From Sporosarcina sp. FSL W7-1349 (GTDB lineage Bacteria; Bacillota; Bacilli; Bacillales_A; Planococcaceae), in assembly GCF_038003045.1 (NCBI RefSeq), contig NZ_JBBOOK010000001.1, positions 1,612,001-1,676,000 on the forward strand: a DNA stretch of 64,000 bases, in the 5' to 3' direction. Shown here piece after piece: positions 43,273 through 52,051 of this stretch (positions are counted from its first letter, which is position 1; the number at the start of each line of letters is the position of its first letter). The notes under the pieces were generated by a model, which searched no databases, was not told the DNA's origin, and saw nothing but the letters and a program-made list of their open reading frames with translations. Position numbers and translations under genes: made by a program.

Positions 43273-44639
43273 CATTTCAATTTATCTTTATACGGCGGGA
43301 AGGCGATGCGCATTGGGATGGCGGTGCTTCGTTTCAGCAATGATTTCGCATGGGTGAACGTCTCGAAGCTTGTTTTGCCATGATACGCATTCATGCCGGA
43401 CGGACCGACTCCGCCAAATGGCAGATGGATATTGCCGACGTGTGAAATTGTATCGTTGATGCACCCACCGCCAAATGGGACGTTTTCGATAAAGTACTCC
43501 GCCGCCTGTTTGTTTTCCGTAAACATATAAGCCGCAAGTGGTTTCGGCAAGAGGCGGATATGATGAATGGCTTCAGCCAAATTATCATATAGTAGGATTG
43601 GAAGGATTGGACCGAAAATCTCTTCTTCCATCGCTGGACCGTCCCATACGACATTACAAAGCAGCGTCGGTTCCATATACAGGTCATCCCTGCGACTGCT
43701 TCCACCATAAAAAAGATGCTCCCGTTCCCTTTGGATGATCCTCGCCAACCGGTCAAACTGCTTTTGATTGACAATCCGGCCATAATCCGGGCTTACAGAC
43801 GCATCCTTTCCATAGAATCGGTGCAATACTTGGACCATCTCCGAAACAAACTGCTCATGGACGGAATGATGTATGAGAACATAGTCCGGCGCGATGCAAG
43901 TTTGCCCGTTATTGATGAATTTCCCCCAAATAATCCGTTCAGCCGCTTTTGCCAAATCGGCCGTCTGATCCACAAGTGCCGGGCTTTTACCACCGAGTTC
44001 CAGAGTGATCGGTGTCAATCGCTCAGCCGCAGCCTTCATGACAATTTTCCCGACCTCCGCACTGCCTGTGAAGAATATATAATCGAACGACGCATGAATA
44101 AGCGTCGCTGTCTCTTCCCGTTCTCCTTCGATGACGCAAATGTATTCGGTTGGGAATGTCTCTGAGATGATTTTTTTCACAATGGCCGCTGTGTGGACCG
44201 CTGTTTCCGATGGTTTGACCACCGCACAATTCCCACCTGCTATCGCGCCGATCAATGGTTCCATAACGAGCTGGAATGGATAATTAAAAGGTCCAATGAT
44301 CAAAACCGATCCATACGGTTCTCGGATGATGCGGCTGGACGCCGGCTGCAGATGGATCGGGGTCTTCACGGCTTCGGGCTGTAACCACTCGTCCAAATGA
44401 TCCAGCATATACGAAATGCTGGAGAGGACGAACCCAATTTCCGTGACGTACGCTTCAAAATCACTTTTTCCAAGATCATGATGAAGAGCTTCATAAATGG
44501 CTTGTTCATTCGACTCGATCGCTTGTTTCAATTGTCGCAACATCTTTTTACGGAAAGCGGCATTTCGCGTTCCGCCCGTAAAATAATAAGCCCGCTGATG
44601 AGCGATCAGACTTTCCGCCTGTTCCGCTGTGAAATTCAT
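43251..44639 (-). CDS. Aldehyde dehydrogenase, class 3-like (YwdH type)
   Basis: 462-residue NAD(P)-dependent aldehyde dehydrogenase. Catalytic Cys in NNGQTCIAPDY, general-base Glu in LELGGKSP, cofactor loop FTGSAEVGK, and the short form without the N-terminal extension, typical of ALDH3 enzymes that oxidise fatty or aromatic aldehydes. It resembles B. subtilis YwdH. ATG 44639 is preceded by GGAGGGG; 44717 is not credible. A strong cre site about 85 bases upstream suggests repression by CcpA in rich carbon sources. Confidence 0.88.
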   Translation of the reverse strand: MNFTAEQAESLIAHQRAYYFTGGTRNAAFRKKMLRQLKQAIESNEQAIYEALHHDLGKSDFEAYVTEIGFVLSSISYMLDHLDEWLQPEAVKTPIHLQPASSRIIREPYGSVLIIGPFNYPFQLVMEPLIGAIAGGNCAVVKPSETAVHTAAIVKKIISETFPTEYICVIEGEREETATLIHASFDYIFFTGSAEVGKIVMKAAAERLTPITLELGGKSPALVDQTADLAKAAERIIWGKFINNGQTCIAPDYVLIHHSVHEQFVSEMVQVLHRFYGKDASVSPDYGRIVNQKQFDRLARIIQREREHLFYGGSSRRDDLYMEPTLLCNVVWDGPAMEEEIFGPILPILLYDNLAEAIHHIRLLPKPLAAYMFTENKQAAEYFIENVPFGGGCINDTISHVGNIHLPFGGVGPSGMNAYHGKTSFETFTHAKSLLKRSTAIPMRIAFPPYKDKLKWIKPLLR

Positions 44640-44722
44640 GGAATCCCCTCCGTTCCTTGGTATTTCCATTGTATGTCTCTTTTTATTTTTCTGCAAAATC
44701 AGGAGTTCATTCTGCACAGAAT

Positions 44723-44736
44723 CGTAAGCGCTTACA
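44723..44736 (-). promoter_or_regulatory. Catabolite-responsive element (CcpA site)
   Basis: Minus strand TGTAAGCGCTTACG, a near-perfect palindrome with 13 of 14 bases of the ideal cre. It lies 84-97 bases upstream of the aldehyde dehydrogenase start, where binding would block its promoter. The rest of 44640-44900 shows no gene. Confidence 0.75.
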
Positions 44737-44902
44737 GCTCGTCACCGAAAGTCAATCTTTCCAAAGAACTGTCTTTTTCGACAAATTTTCCGACCAAGTA
44801 CGCAGTTTTGGAACTACGTCAACTCCATATACTATGATTGACAACCGACTCCCATTACCGTTTTACATAATTAGGCCTTCCGATTCTATTTCAATGATTG
44901 AC

Positions 44903-44929
44903 GTTTTGCTTTTCCGAAGTCAGGGGTAA
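44903..44929 (+). promoter_or_regulatory. Candidate SigB promoter
   Basis: GTTTTG (44903-44908), 15-base spacer, GGGTAA (44924-44929), close to the general-stress consensus GTTTAA/GGGTAT. It lies 35 bases before the 47-residue gene. Confidence 0.5.
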
Positions 44930-44964
44930 ATATAGGACAACACCAATCAGAGGAGGAAATGGTT

Positions 44965-45108
44965 ATGACTACAACAGAAACTTGGTGGGAAACAATTTTT
45001 GAGGGAAACCTTGCGTTAGGAATCAATAAAGAGCGACTTGCTGAACTCGACGAAGAAACTTTCCTCTATTTCGATGATGAACACCAAGCGCTAGAACAGA
45101 CTCAGTAA
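44965..45108 (+). CDS. Small acidic protein, 47 residues
   Basis: Short ORF from ATG 44965 to TAA 45108, with a strong AGAGGAGG site and a SigB-like promoter upstream and a good terminator downstream. Together these make it a credible gene though it is below usual length cut-offs. The product (starts MTTTETWWETIFEG) is acidic with two adjacent Trp and no signal or membrane segment. I do not recognise it. Promoter type and the neighbouring catalase suggest a stress-response role. Confidence 0.65.
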   Translation: MTTTETWWETIFEGNLALGINKERLAELDEETFLYFDDEHQALEQTQ

Positions 45109-45145
45109 TTATACTTTACTCACAACGAAAACAATCATACGAAGT

Positions 45146-45190
45146 AAAAAAACGGCTTTTCCAATCCCTTCATTGGAAAAGCCGTTTTTC
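45146..45190 (+). terminator. Terminator of the 47-residue gene
   Basis: Perfect long stem: ACGGCTTTTCCAAT with ATTGGAAAAGCCGT, then TTTT. Confidence 0.9.
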
Positions 45191-45291
45191 AGACATACTT
45201 CCATTACTTGTCATGGTTTAATCAATCTACAATCGTGAAAGGCTTACCATATCCCCAGCATAGGAAATTCACATTTTAGGAGGATGCGACA

Positions 45292-46890
45292 ATGAATCAA
45301 GATCAAAACAAAAATCAAACAACAAACGAGGAAAACGAGATGACGTTGACCAATCGGCAAGGACATCCGATCACGAACAATCAAAACTTGCGGACTGTCG
45401 GCAACCGAGGGCCTGCTACATTGGAGAACTACGATTTCATCGAAAAACTAAGTCATTTTGACAGAGAGCGGATTCCCGAACGCGTCGTGCACGGCAGAGG
45501 TGCAGGAGCCCACGGTTATTTTGAAGCATATGGATCAGTCGGCGATGAACCAGTTTCGAAATATACACGAGCTTCATTGTTTCAAGAAAAAGGGAAACAG
45601 ACTCCCGTATTTGTTCGCTTTTCAACCGTGATTCACGGTGGGCATTCTCCCGAAACCCTTCGAGATCCCCGCGGGTTTGCGGTAAAATTTTATACGGAGG
45701 ACGGAAACTGGGATTTGGTCGGCAACAATTTAAAGATTTTTTTCATCCGCGATGCAATCAAATTCCCTGATATGATCCATGCTTTCAAGCCCGACCCGAT
45801 TACGAATATCCAAGACAGTGAACGCTTTTTCGATTTCTGCGCCAGTTCACCTGAATCCTTCCATATGGTAACGTTCATCTACTCACCTTGGGGAATTCCA
45901 GCCAACTATCGACAAATGCAAGGATCCGGCGTCAATACGTATAAATGGATTAACAGTGAAGGCGAAGCGGTTCTCATTAAATACCATTGGGAGCCGAAGC
46001 AAGGGATTAAAAACTTGACGCAAAAACAGGCGGAGGAAATCCAAGCGAAAAACTTCAATCACGCCACGCAGGATCTATACGATGCGATTGAGCGCGGAGA
46101 TTACCCAGAATGGGAACTTTTCGTTCAAATCATGAGTGATGACGAGCATCCGGAACTGGATTTCGATCCGCTCGATGATACGAAACTTTGGCCGAATGAC
46201 CAATTTCCATGGCTGCCTGTCGGAAAGCTCGTATTAAACAGAAATCCCGAAGACTATTTCAGCGAAGTCGAACAATCCGCATTTGGGACAGGTGTTCTGA
46301 TCGATGGTCTCGATTTCTCGGATGATAAAATGTTGCAAGGACGAACCTTTTCCTATTCTGATACACAACGCCATCGGATTGGTGCCAATTATCTTCAGCT
46401 GCCGATCAATGCCCCGAAAAAGAGAGTAGCGACCAATCAGAGCGGCGGGCAAATGCAGTATAAAGTGGATCGGGCACCTGGACAAAATCCACATATCAAT
46501 TATGAACCGTCCATTCTCGGAGGACTGCAAGAAGCGAAACAAGACGGAAAAGAACACACTCCTCGCATAGAAGGAAACCTCGTCCGAGAATCCATCGACC
46601 GCAACGACAACACAAAGCAGGCCGGCGAAACGTACCGTGCTTTTGAGGATTGGGAAAAAGATGAATTGATAAACAATCTAGTAAATGACCTGTCTACATG
46701 CGATCCGCGCATCCAAAAGAAAATGATCGCACTTGCAGAGGAAGCAGACGAAGAATATGGCCGACGTCTTCAGGAAGGACTGCAAAAAGCAGATGCCGAC
46801 GGATCCAGTCAACATCCACTTGGAAATAAAGACGGCGAAAAAGCACCGAAGCAAGCAGAAGACATCAGCCGCGAGACAGATTCTTATTAA
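45292..46890 (+). CDS. Monofunctional haem catalase
   Basis: 532-residue catalase that breaks down hydrogen peroxide. Distal His in [12 protein letters not shown], distal Asn in WDLVGNN, FVRFSTV and [18 protein letters not shown] blocks, and the proximal haem-ligand Tyr in [12 protein letters not shown]. All catalytic parts are intact. The sequence ([26 protein letters not shown]) appears closer to the spore/stress KatX-type than to KatA, but I cannot assign the branch firmly. The last 50 residues are polar and probably disordered. Ribosome site TAGGAGG. Monocistronic, downstream of a probable stress gene. Confidence 0.9.
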   Translation: MNQDQNKNQTTNEENEMTLTNRQGHPITNNQNLRTVGNRGPATLENYDFIEKLSHFDRERIPERVVHGRGAGAHGYFEAYGSVGDEPVSKYTRASLFQEKGKQTPVFVRFSTVIHGGHSPETLRDPRGFAVKFYTEDGNWDLVGNNLKIFFIRDAIKFPDMIHAFKPDPITNIQDSERFFDFCASSPESFHMVTFIYSPWGIPANYRQMQGSGVNTYKWINSEGEAVLIKYHWEPKQGIKNLTQKQAEEIQAKNFNHATQDLYDAIERGDYPEWELFVQIMSDDEHPELDFDPLDDTKLWPNDQFPWLPVGKLVLNRNPEDYFSEVEQSAFGTGVLIDGLDFSDDKMLQGRTFSYSDTQRHRIGANYLQLPINAPKKRVATNQSGGQMQYKVDRAPGQNPHINYEPSILGGLQEAKQDGKEHTPRIEGNLVRESIDRNDNTKQAGETYRAFEDWEKDELINNLVNDLSTCDPRIQKKMIALAEEADEEYGRRLQEGLQKADADGSSQHPLGNKDGEKAPKQAEDISRETDSY

Positions 46891-46895
46891 GTGCC

Positions 46896-46940
46896 AGAAA
46901 AACAGGTGAGGAAAAGTTCTTTTCTTCGCCTGTTTTTGCG
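46896..46940 (+). terminator. Terminator of catalase gene
   Basis: Arms AAAACAGGTGAGGAAAAG and TTTTCTTCGCCTGTTTTT (one mismatch), starting a few bases after the stop. Confidence 0.85.
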
Positions 46941-46999
46941 TTTCTCCGTTATTCTCAACTTTTTTTAAATGACATCTTCTTCCGGGTGCAATAGTATCG

Positions 47000-47060
47000 T
47001 ATAATGGCTGTTGGAGTGCCTTTTTCGTTCCTCACGAAACGCAAAAGGCCCTTCTTTTTT
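47000..47060 (+). promoter_or_regulatory. Promoter -10 and attenuator hairpin before MFS pump
   Basis: A perfect TATAAT at 47000-47005 is followed at 47018-47049 by a hairpin of 11 pairs with one mismatch (GCCTTTTTCGTT with AAACGCAAAAGGC). Then comes TTCTTTTTT (47052-47060), an intrinsic terminator about 35 bases before the pump gene. No clear -35 is seen. The hairpin would stop most transcripts unless disrupted. Confidence 0.5.
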
Positions 47061-47094
47061 GGACCGACATTACATTTTCGGAAAGGGTTTTCTT

Positions 47095-48567
47095 ATGAAA
47101 GAAGCTACACAACCAACGAAATACGAATACTTGGCCGACGATCCGAATGTCAAAGTCATACCGATCATGTTGTCCTTGATCATCGGCGCTTTTTTTGCAA
47201 TATTGAACGAAACCTTGCTGAATATCGCACTCACGACACTCATGCATGAATTTGATATCACGTTGCCCACTGTTCAATGGATGGCGACAGGATTCATGTT
47301 AGTGATGGGAATTGTAATCCCGGTTTCCGCCCTGTTATTGCAATGGTTCACGACACGTCAATTGTTCTTGGGAACGATGATCGTATTTACTATCGGAACA
47401 ACAATCAGTGCCATGGCCCCCACTTTTGCCATTCTATTAGTCGGACGTCTCATCCAAGCGGTCGGGACTGGTCTCCTGATGCCAATCATCTTTAATGTGT
47501 TCCTGTTGATCTATCCACCGCACCGACGCGGGAAAGTTATGGGGCTTATCGGATTGGTCATCATGTTCGCCCCGGCGATCGGGCCCACCTTATCCGGAGT
47601 CATTGTCGAATATCTCGGTTGGCGTTTTTTATTCATCACCGTGATTCCATTCGCTTTATTCTCCATTGTGTTCGCATCCAAATATTTGATCAACGTATCG
47701 GAAGTAACCCGACCGAAGATCGACGTTCTATCTATCGTATTTTCCACGATTGGATTCGGGGGAACCATCTACGGTTTCAGTGCTGTCGGCGAAAGTGAAG
47801 CCGGTTTCTTCAGCCCGACTGTTATCGTCTCTATTCTAGCGGGATTGACGGGGATTGTTTTATTCGCCATCCGGCAACTTAAGTTGCAAGAGCCGGTCAT
47901 GGATTTACGAGTGTTCAAATATCCCATGTACACCCATTCGGTCATCATGTTTTTAATCATCATCATGGCAATGTTCGCATCCGAAATCATTTTGCCGATC
48001 TATATGCAAGGTCCCTTGGCATTGTCGGCGGCGACGGCGGGATTGGTCTTATTGCCGGGCAGCCTGTTGAACGGTGTGATGTCGCCGTTCATGGGTGCTC
48101 TATTCGATAAATTCGGACCAAGATTGCTGATGATCCCCGCGACCTTCGTACTGAGTGGGACGATGTTTATGATGAGCCGATTGGATCTCGATACTCCGCT
48201 TTGGGTCGTAGTTGTCGGATATATCCTGCTGATGCTTTCCATCTCAGCGATTATGATGCCGGCCGAAACGAACGGATTGAACCAGCTGCCAAAGCAGCTC
48301 TATCCGCACGGCACCGCAGTGATGACCACCTTACAGCCCGTTGCTGGGGCCATTGGGGTGTCTGTCTTTATCGGCATCATGAATGCCCGGCAGCTCCATT
48401 TCCTGAAAGATGTAACAAACCCGCTGGACCCTGCCGCAATCCAGCAGGCGATGGTGGCGGGCGTGGAACTTGTCTACTTCATCGCCTTCGCCATGTCCCT
48501 CGTGGCCATTCTATTGGCATTCACCGTGTATCGGGCAGTGCCGGAAGAGGCCCCAAAAGACGTATGA
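47095..48567 (+). CDS. MFS multidrug exporter (DHA2, LmrB-like)
   Basis: 490-residue exporter with fourteen hydrophobic segments. The first helices carry the DHA2 motif NETLLNIALTTLMHEF. TM5 motif C is seen in MFAPAIGPTLSGVIVEYLGW, and GRLIQAVGTGLLMPI precedes it. It resembles LmrB-type lincomycin/multidrug pumps of Bacillus; the substrate is not known. ATG 47095 is chosen for GGAAAGGG upstream; the longer ORF from 47011 runs through the attenuator hairpin. This is the second DHA2 pump in the window preceded by a terminator-like structure. Confidence 0.85.
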   Translation: MKEATQPTKYEYLADDPNVKVIPIMLSLIIGAFFAILNETLLNIALTTLMHEFDITLPTVQWMATGFMLVMGIVIPVSALLLQWFTTRQLFLGTMIVFTIGTTISAMAPTFAILLVGRLIQAVGTGLLMPIIFNVFLLIYPPHRRGKVMGLIGLVIMFAPAIGPTLSGVIVEYLGWRFLFITVIPFALFSIVFASKYLINVSEVTRPKIDVLSIVFSTIGFGGTIYGFSAVGESEAGFFSPTVIVSILAGLTGIVLFAIRQLKLQEPVMDLRVFKYPMYTHSVIMFLIIIMAMFASEIILPIYMQGPLALSAATAGLVLLPGSLLNGVMSPFMGALFDKFGPRLLMIPATFVLSGTMFMMSRLDLDTPLWVVVVGYILLMLSISAIMMPAETNGLNQLPKQLYPHGTAVMTTLQPVAGAIGVSVFIGIMNARQLHFLKDVTNPLDPAAIQQAMVAGVELVYFIAFAMSLVAILLAFTVYRAVPEEAPKDV

Positions 48568-48597
48568 TCAATAGCAGTCCGAAATGGACAATGCTTT

Positions 48598-48635
48598 CCG
48601 GTGCCTGGGGCGCATTCGAATGCCACGAGCACCGG
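48598..48635. promoter_or_regulatory. Palindromic site upstream of nickel/peptide ABC operon
   Basis: Arms CCGGTGC (48598-48604) and GCACCGG (48629-48635) enclose a perfect 12-bp palindrome GCATTCGAATGC (48612-48623). No T run follows, so it is unlikely to be a terminator. It lies between the MFS stop and the first permease gene, next to a TATGAT -10-like box (48638-48643), a good place for an operator. The binding protein is unknown. Confidence 0.4.
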
Positions 48636-48682
48636 AATATGATAAAATAGGAGCGGAAACTGTTGTAGAAAGAAGGTCGGAA

Positions 48683-49648
48683 ATGGGTCTTTTTTTATTG
48701 AAACGATCCGCGGAAGCCGGCATCGTTCTGCTTCTTGGAAGCTTGCTATGCTTTGCATTCATTCGCATTCTGCCAGGAGACCCCGCAGCGGCAATGTATG
48801 GTGAGCAGCTGCAGAAACTGTCCGATGCGGAGCGGGAGCGGATTGCAGTGAACCTTGGCTTGGATGAACAGCTTCCCGTCCAGTATTTTAAATGGGCTGG
48901 ACAGGCTCTTCAGGGGAACTGGGGAGCCTCCTATCTTTCCGGGGAACCCGCGGACGCCGTCGTCATGCGAACTTTTTATCCAACGGCAGTACTGCTGATT
49001 GCATCGCAATTACTTCTTATCGGCTTGGCCCTCCTGTTTGGGATAACATCAGCCATCCGGCGAAACACATTCTACGACCGCACTGTCCTCTTGTTCAGCG
49101 TGATCCTCATGGCGGTCCCCTCCTTCTGGCTTGCACTAATGATGATGCTATTATTCACAATCCAGATGGGTGTCCTGCCTTCTTCCGGTATGGGTGACGG
49201 AACCTTCTCCCTCAAACATCTCATCATGCCAGCGCTTGTCCTCGCGCTGTCTCATGCCGGTTTTTATATCCGACTATTTCGGAACCACCTCACCTTATCT
49301 GCAGAACAAGATCATATATTTGCGCTTCGGGCGCGCGGCATTTCGAAACACCGCATTTGGGTTAGCCATATCTTTCCCAACGCCGCCGTTCCGCTTATTA
49401 CTTACACCGGTACTTCGCTCGCCATTTCGTTGGCGGGCTCCATTGTGGTAGAAACGATTTTCTCGTGGCCCGGTATGGGGCGTCTTGCCCTGAAATCGGC
49501 GCTCGCCCACGATTATCCCGTCCTGCTGGCGATCATTTTGCTCAGCATGGGATTTGTCATTATCGTCAATTTACTGTCCGACCTTGCCACAGCCTGGATT
49601 GATCCGCGGCTTCGGCAGAAAGTGGCAGGCAAGGAGGAGAGACTATGA
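48683..49648 (+). CDS. ABC importer permease (NikB/OppB family)
   Basis: 321-residue permease with the NikB/OppB layout: a first helix followed by RILPGDPAAAMYG, a helix-rich core, and the EAA loop (ALRARGISKHRIWVSHIFPN). The GSIVVETIFSWPGMGRL segment is typical of family members. Nickel, peptide and opine importers share this form; nickel is inferred because the operon points straight at the urease region and one strong Ni2+ user lies 2 kb further on. ATG 48683 has AGAAGGTCGG upstream, while the longest ORF starts in the preceding intergenic palindrome. Confidence 0.82.
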   Translation: MGLFLLKRSAEAGIVLLLGSLLCFAFIRILPGDPAAAMYGEQLQKLSDAERERIAVNLGLDEQLPVQYFKWAGQALQGNWGASYLSGEPADAVVMRTFYPTAVLLIASQLLLIGLALLFGITSAIRRNTFYDRTVLLFSVILMAVPSFWLALMMMLLFTIQMGVLPSSGMGDGTFSLKHLIMPALVLALSHAGFYIRLFRNHLTLSAEQDHIFALRARGISKHRIWVSHIFPNAAVPLITYTGTSLAISLAGSIVVETIFSWPGMGRLALKSALAHDYPVLLAIILLSMGFVIIVNLLSDLATAWIDPRLRQKVAGKEERL

Positions 49649-50508
49649 GAAGAGTCCTGACATCGCCGGTCCTAGCGGCGATCCTCCTTCTTTCGATTAT
49701 CGTTGTATCTGCACCTTTGCTCACTGCACATGACCCGCTTGAAATCCGGATGGACCAAGTGTTACAGCCTCCAAGCGGCGACCATCCGATCGGTACCGAC
49801 GAACTTGGTAGAGATGTCTGGGCGCGGCTGCTATATGGGGGCAGAATCTCGCTGGCGGTCGGCTTCCTATCCATGATTCTTACTGTATTTTGGGGTGTCC
49901 TTCTAGGGACCATCAGCGGCCTCGCCGGAGGGATAACCGACCGGGTGATTATGCGCTTGGCCGATTTACTGCTCAGCATCCCGTCTCTACTATTGATGAT
50001 TGGTTTTCTGGCCATCATGCCGCAAAGCCTTCTGTCCGTTATCCTCGTCATCAGCGTTACCGGATGGATGATGGTGGCCCGGATTGTTCGCACCGACATT
50101 ATGGCTACCAAACAAAAGACGTATGTACTTGCGGCTATGAAATTGGGTGCGGGACCTGCCCGCAGTTTCATGCATCACCTATTGCCGCAGTGTATACCAT
50201 CTATTATCGTCTTAGCAGTAAGCAGTGCGAGCCACGCCATATTGGCTGAGGCGACGCTCAGTTTCCTTGGACTCGGCATTCCACAGACCATTCCATCTTG
50301 GGGCAATATGCTGACAGGTGCACAGTTCCATCTTCTGTCGGGCGCCTGGTGGCTGGCCGTGTTCCCTGGGCTTTGCATTGCGCTCACAATTTTCCTGATT
50401 CATGCACTGGGAGACCGGCTGCAGGCGAGTCCTCGTCCCATCTCCGTCAGAAAGGAGGGAACAGTCCATGAATCTACTGGAACTCGACAACCTGACAGTG
50501 GCCAATGA
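49645..50508 (+). CDS. ABC importer permease (NikC/OppC family)
   Basis: 287-residue permease partner. It has a single helix followed by HDPLEIRMDQVLQPP, then GTDELGRDVWARLLYGGRISL, the hallmark of OppC/NikC proteins, and an EAA loop (AAMKLGAGPARSFMHHLLPQ). The start ATG overlaps the previous stop and has AGGAGAG upstream. Its 3' end overlaps the ATPase gene by 41 bases in another frame, an unusually long overlap that ties translation of the two together. Confidence 0.85.
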   Translation: MRRVLTSPVLAAILLLSIIVVSAPLLTAHDPLEIRMDQVLQPPSGDHPIGTDELGRDVWARLLYGGRISLAVGFLSMILTVFWGVLLGTISGLAGGITDRVIMRLADLLLSIPSLLLMIGFLAIMPQSLLSVILVISVTGWMMVARIVRTDIMATKQKTYVLAAMKLGAGPARSFMHHLLPQCIPSIIVLAVSSASHAILAEATLSFLGLGIPQTIPSWGNMLTGAQFHLLSGAWWLAVFPGLCIALTIFLIHALGDRLQASPRPISVRKEGTVHESTGTRQPDSGQ

Positions 50509-52051
50509 ACAATCAACAATACTGTCTGAACTCTCTTTTTCTCTAAAAAAGGGTGAGACTACAGTCTTGATCGGAGATAGCGGTTCAGGAAAGAGCATGA
50601 CGGCGCGGGCCATCCTTGGCCTGCTGCCCGAAGGATTTCGTTCAGTAGGATCGGTCCGATTTCGCGGGGATGACGTCATGCGCATACAGACGCAAAAACG
50701 GAAGCAGTTTCTAGGCCGCGGGGTCGGCATCATCTTTCAGGATTCTTGGAATTCCTACGATCCGATCCGGACAATCGGCCATCAATTCAGGGAACTATAT
50801 GCGGTACATGAAGGATTGAAAAAAAAAGAAGCAGAGCAAAAAGCACTCCGCTGGCTTGAGCGAGTGGGCTTGCCTGATCCTGAACGGGTAGTTGCCACTT
50901 ATCCCCATGAGCTATCCGGAGGAATGCGTCAAAGGATTCAGCTTGCTTTGACGGCTTCTTTGGAACCAGCGCTGCTTATTGCCGACGAGCCGACGACCGC
51001 ACTGGACCTTCATATCCAGGCGACTGTGCTCCGCTTGCTTAAAGAATGGCAATTAGAGACAGGCGGAACGCTGTTGATGATCACGCATGACCTTGGCGTC
51101 GCGGCGGATATCGGGAACCGCATCCTTGTTATGAGCAACGGACGACTGGTCGAAGATGCTCCGGTCCGCCGGCTGTTCAGCAATCCTGAGTCGGAGACGG
51201 CCCGCCGGTTGCTGAACGATTACCGAACACTTGCAGGAATTCCTGAAATTAAAGCGAATACCCCGTCCAAGGAGCTTCCCCTTATCGAGGCGCATGATGT
51301 ATCCAAAGTCTATGTATCTGGGGGATTGCTGAACAAAAGGCGTATTCAAGCGGTCGACGGAGCTTCCCTTTCAGTCGGCATCGGGGAAATCGTCGGTCTG
51401 ATTGGAGAAAGCGGTGGAGGTAAAAGCACCCTTTCCCGGCTCCTTCTCGGACTGGAACCTTGCTCAGAAGGCCATATCCACTGGCAAGGAACAAATAAAT
51501 GGCCAGATGGAGTGCAATGGGTACATCAAGATCCCGCCGCTTCATTCAACCCCGGCTGGACAGCGGGTCGACTTGTCGGAGAAGGGCTGGAATATAGGAG
51601 AGTCGATGTGCGGACGCGGCAGCAAGCGATCGAAGCGCTCCTTGAAAAAGTAGGTCTTCCTCCAGAGACGGCACAGAAGTATCCACATGAACTGTCGGGT
51701 GGCATGCGTCAGCGGATTGCATTAGCGAGGGCGCTCGCTGTCCAGCCGGAGCTCCTCGTCCTTGACGAACCGTTTGCCAGCTTGGATATGAGTACGCAGG
51801 CCAAGATGATAAACCTTGTTCGATCGCTCTGTGAGCAGGATGCCCTGTCCGTCCTGTTCATCACACATGATATTCGGGTGGCCCTGGCCCTGTGCAGCAG
51901 GATATACGTCATCCAGAATGGCCGAATCGTGGATGAACAACCGGCCGCGGAACTGAGTTTGTCCAGACAGCCTTTCACCCAAAGTCTACTAGCGCATATA
52001 CCAGGCGGAAAAGTAACGAATGATATTACTATACAGGAGGAATACAGTTGA
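50468..52051 (+). CDS. Fused double ABC ATPase of the importer
   Basis: 527 residues with two complete nucleotide-binding domains in one chain, equal to NikD plus NikE (or OppD plus OppF). First domain: Walker A GDSGSGKS at 36-43, signature LSGGMRQRI, Walker B LIADEPTTALD. Second domain: Walker A GESGGGKST near 313, signature LSGGMRQRI again, Walker B LVLDEPFASLD. The first domain keeps the HDLGVAADI switch and the second HDIRVALAL, so both should be active. ATG 50468 has AAAGGAGGG upstream. The fusion is common in some Bacillales importers of this family. Confidence 0.9.
   Translation: MNLLELDNLTVANEQSTILSELSFSLKKGETTVLIGDSGSGKSMTARAILGLLPEGFRSVGSVRFRGDDVMRIQTQKRKQFLGRGVGIIFQDSWNSYDPIRTIGHQFRELYAVHEGLKKKEAEQKALRWLERVGLPDPERVVATYPHELSGGMRQRIQLALTASLEPALLIADEPTTALDLHIQATVLRLLKEWQLETGGTLLMITHDLGVAADIGNRILVMSNGRLVEDAPVRRLFSNPESETARRLLNDYRTLAGIPEIKANTPSKELPLIEAHDVSKVYVSGGLLNKRRIQAVDGASLSVGIGEIVGLIGESGGGKSTLSRLLLGLEPCSEGHIHWQGTNKWPDGVQWVHQDPAASFNPGWTAGRLVGEGLEYRRVDVRTRQQAIEALLEKVGLPPETAQKYPHELSGGMRQRIALARALAVQPELLVLDEPFASLDMSTQAKMINLVRSLCEQDALSVLFITHDIRVALALCSRIYVIQNGRIVDEQPAAELSLSRQPFTQSLLAHIPGGKVTNDITIQEEYS

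Noticed and set aside
45208..45240. SigB or PerR-type control site before the catalase
   Set aside because: GTTTAA is present but no acceptable GGGTAT follows at 12-15 bases, and no PerR box was recognised.
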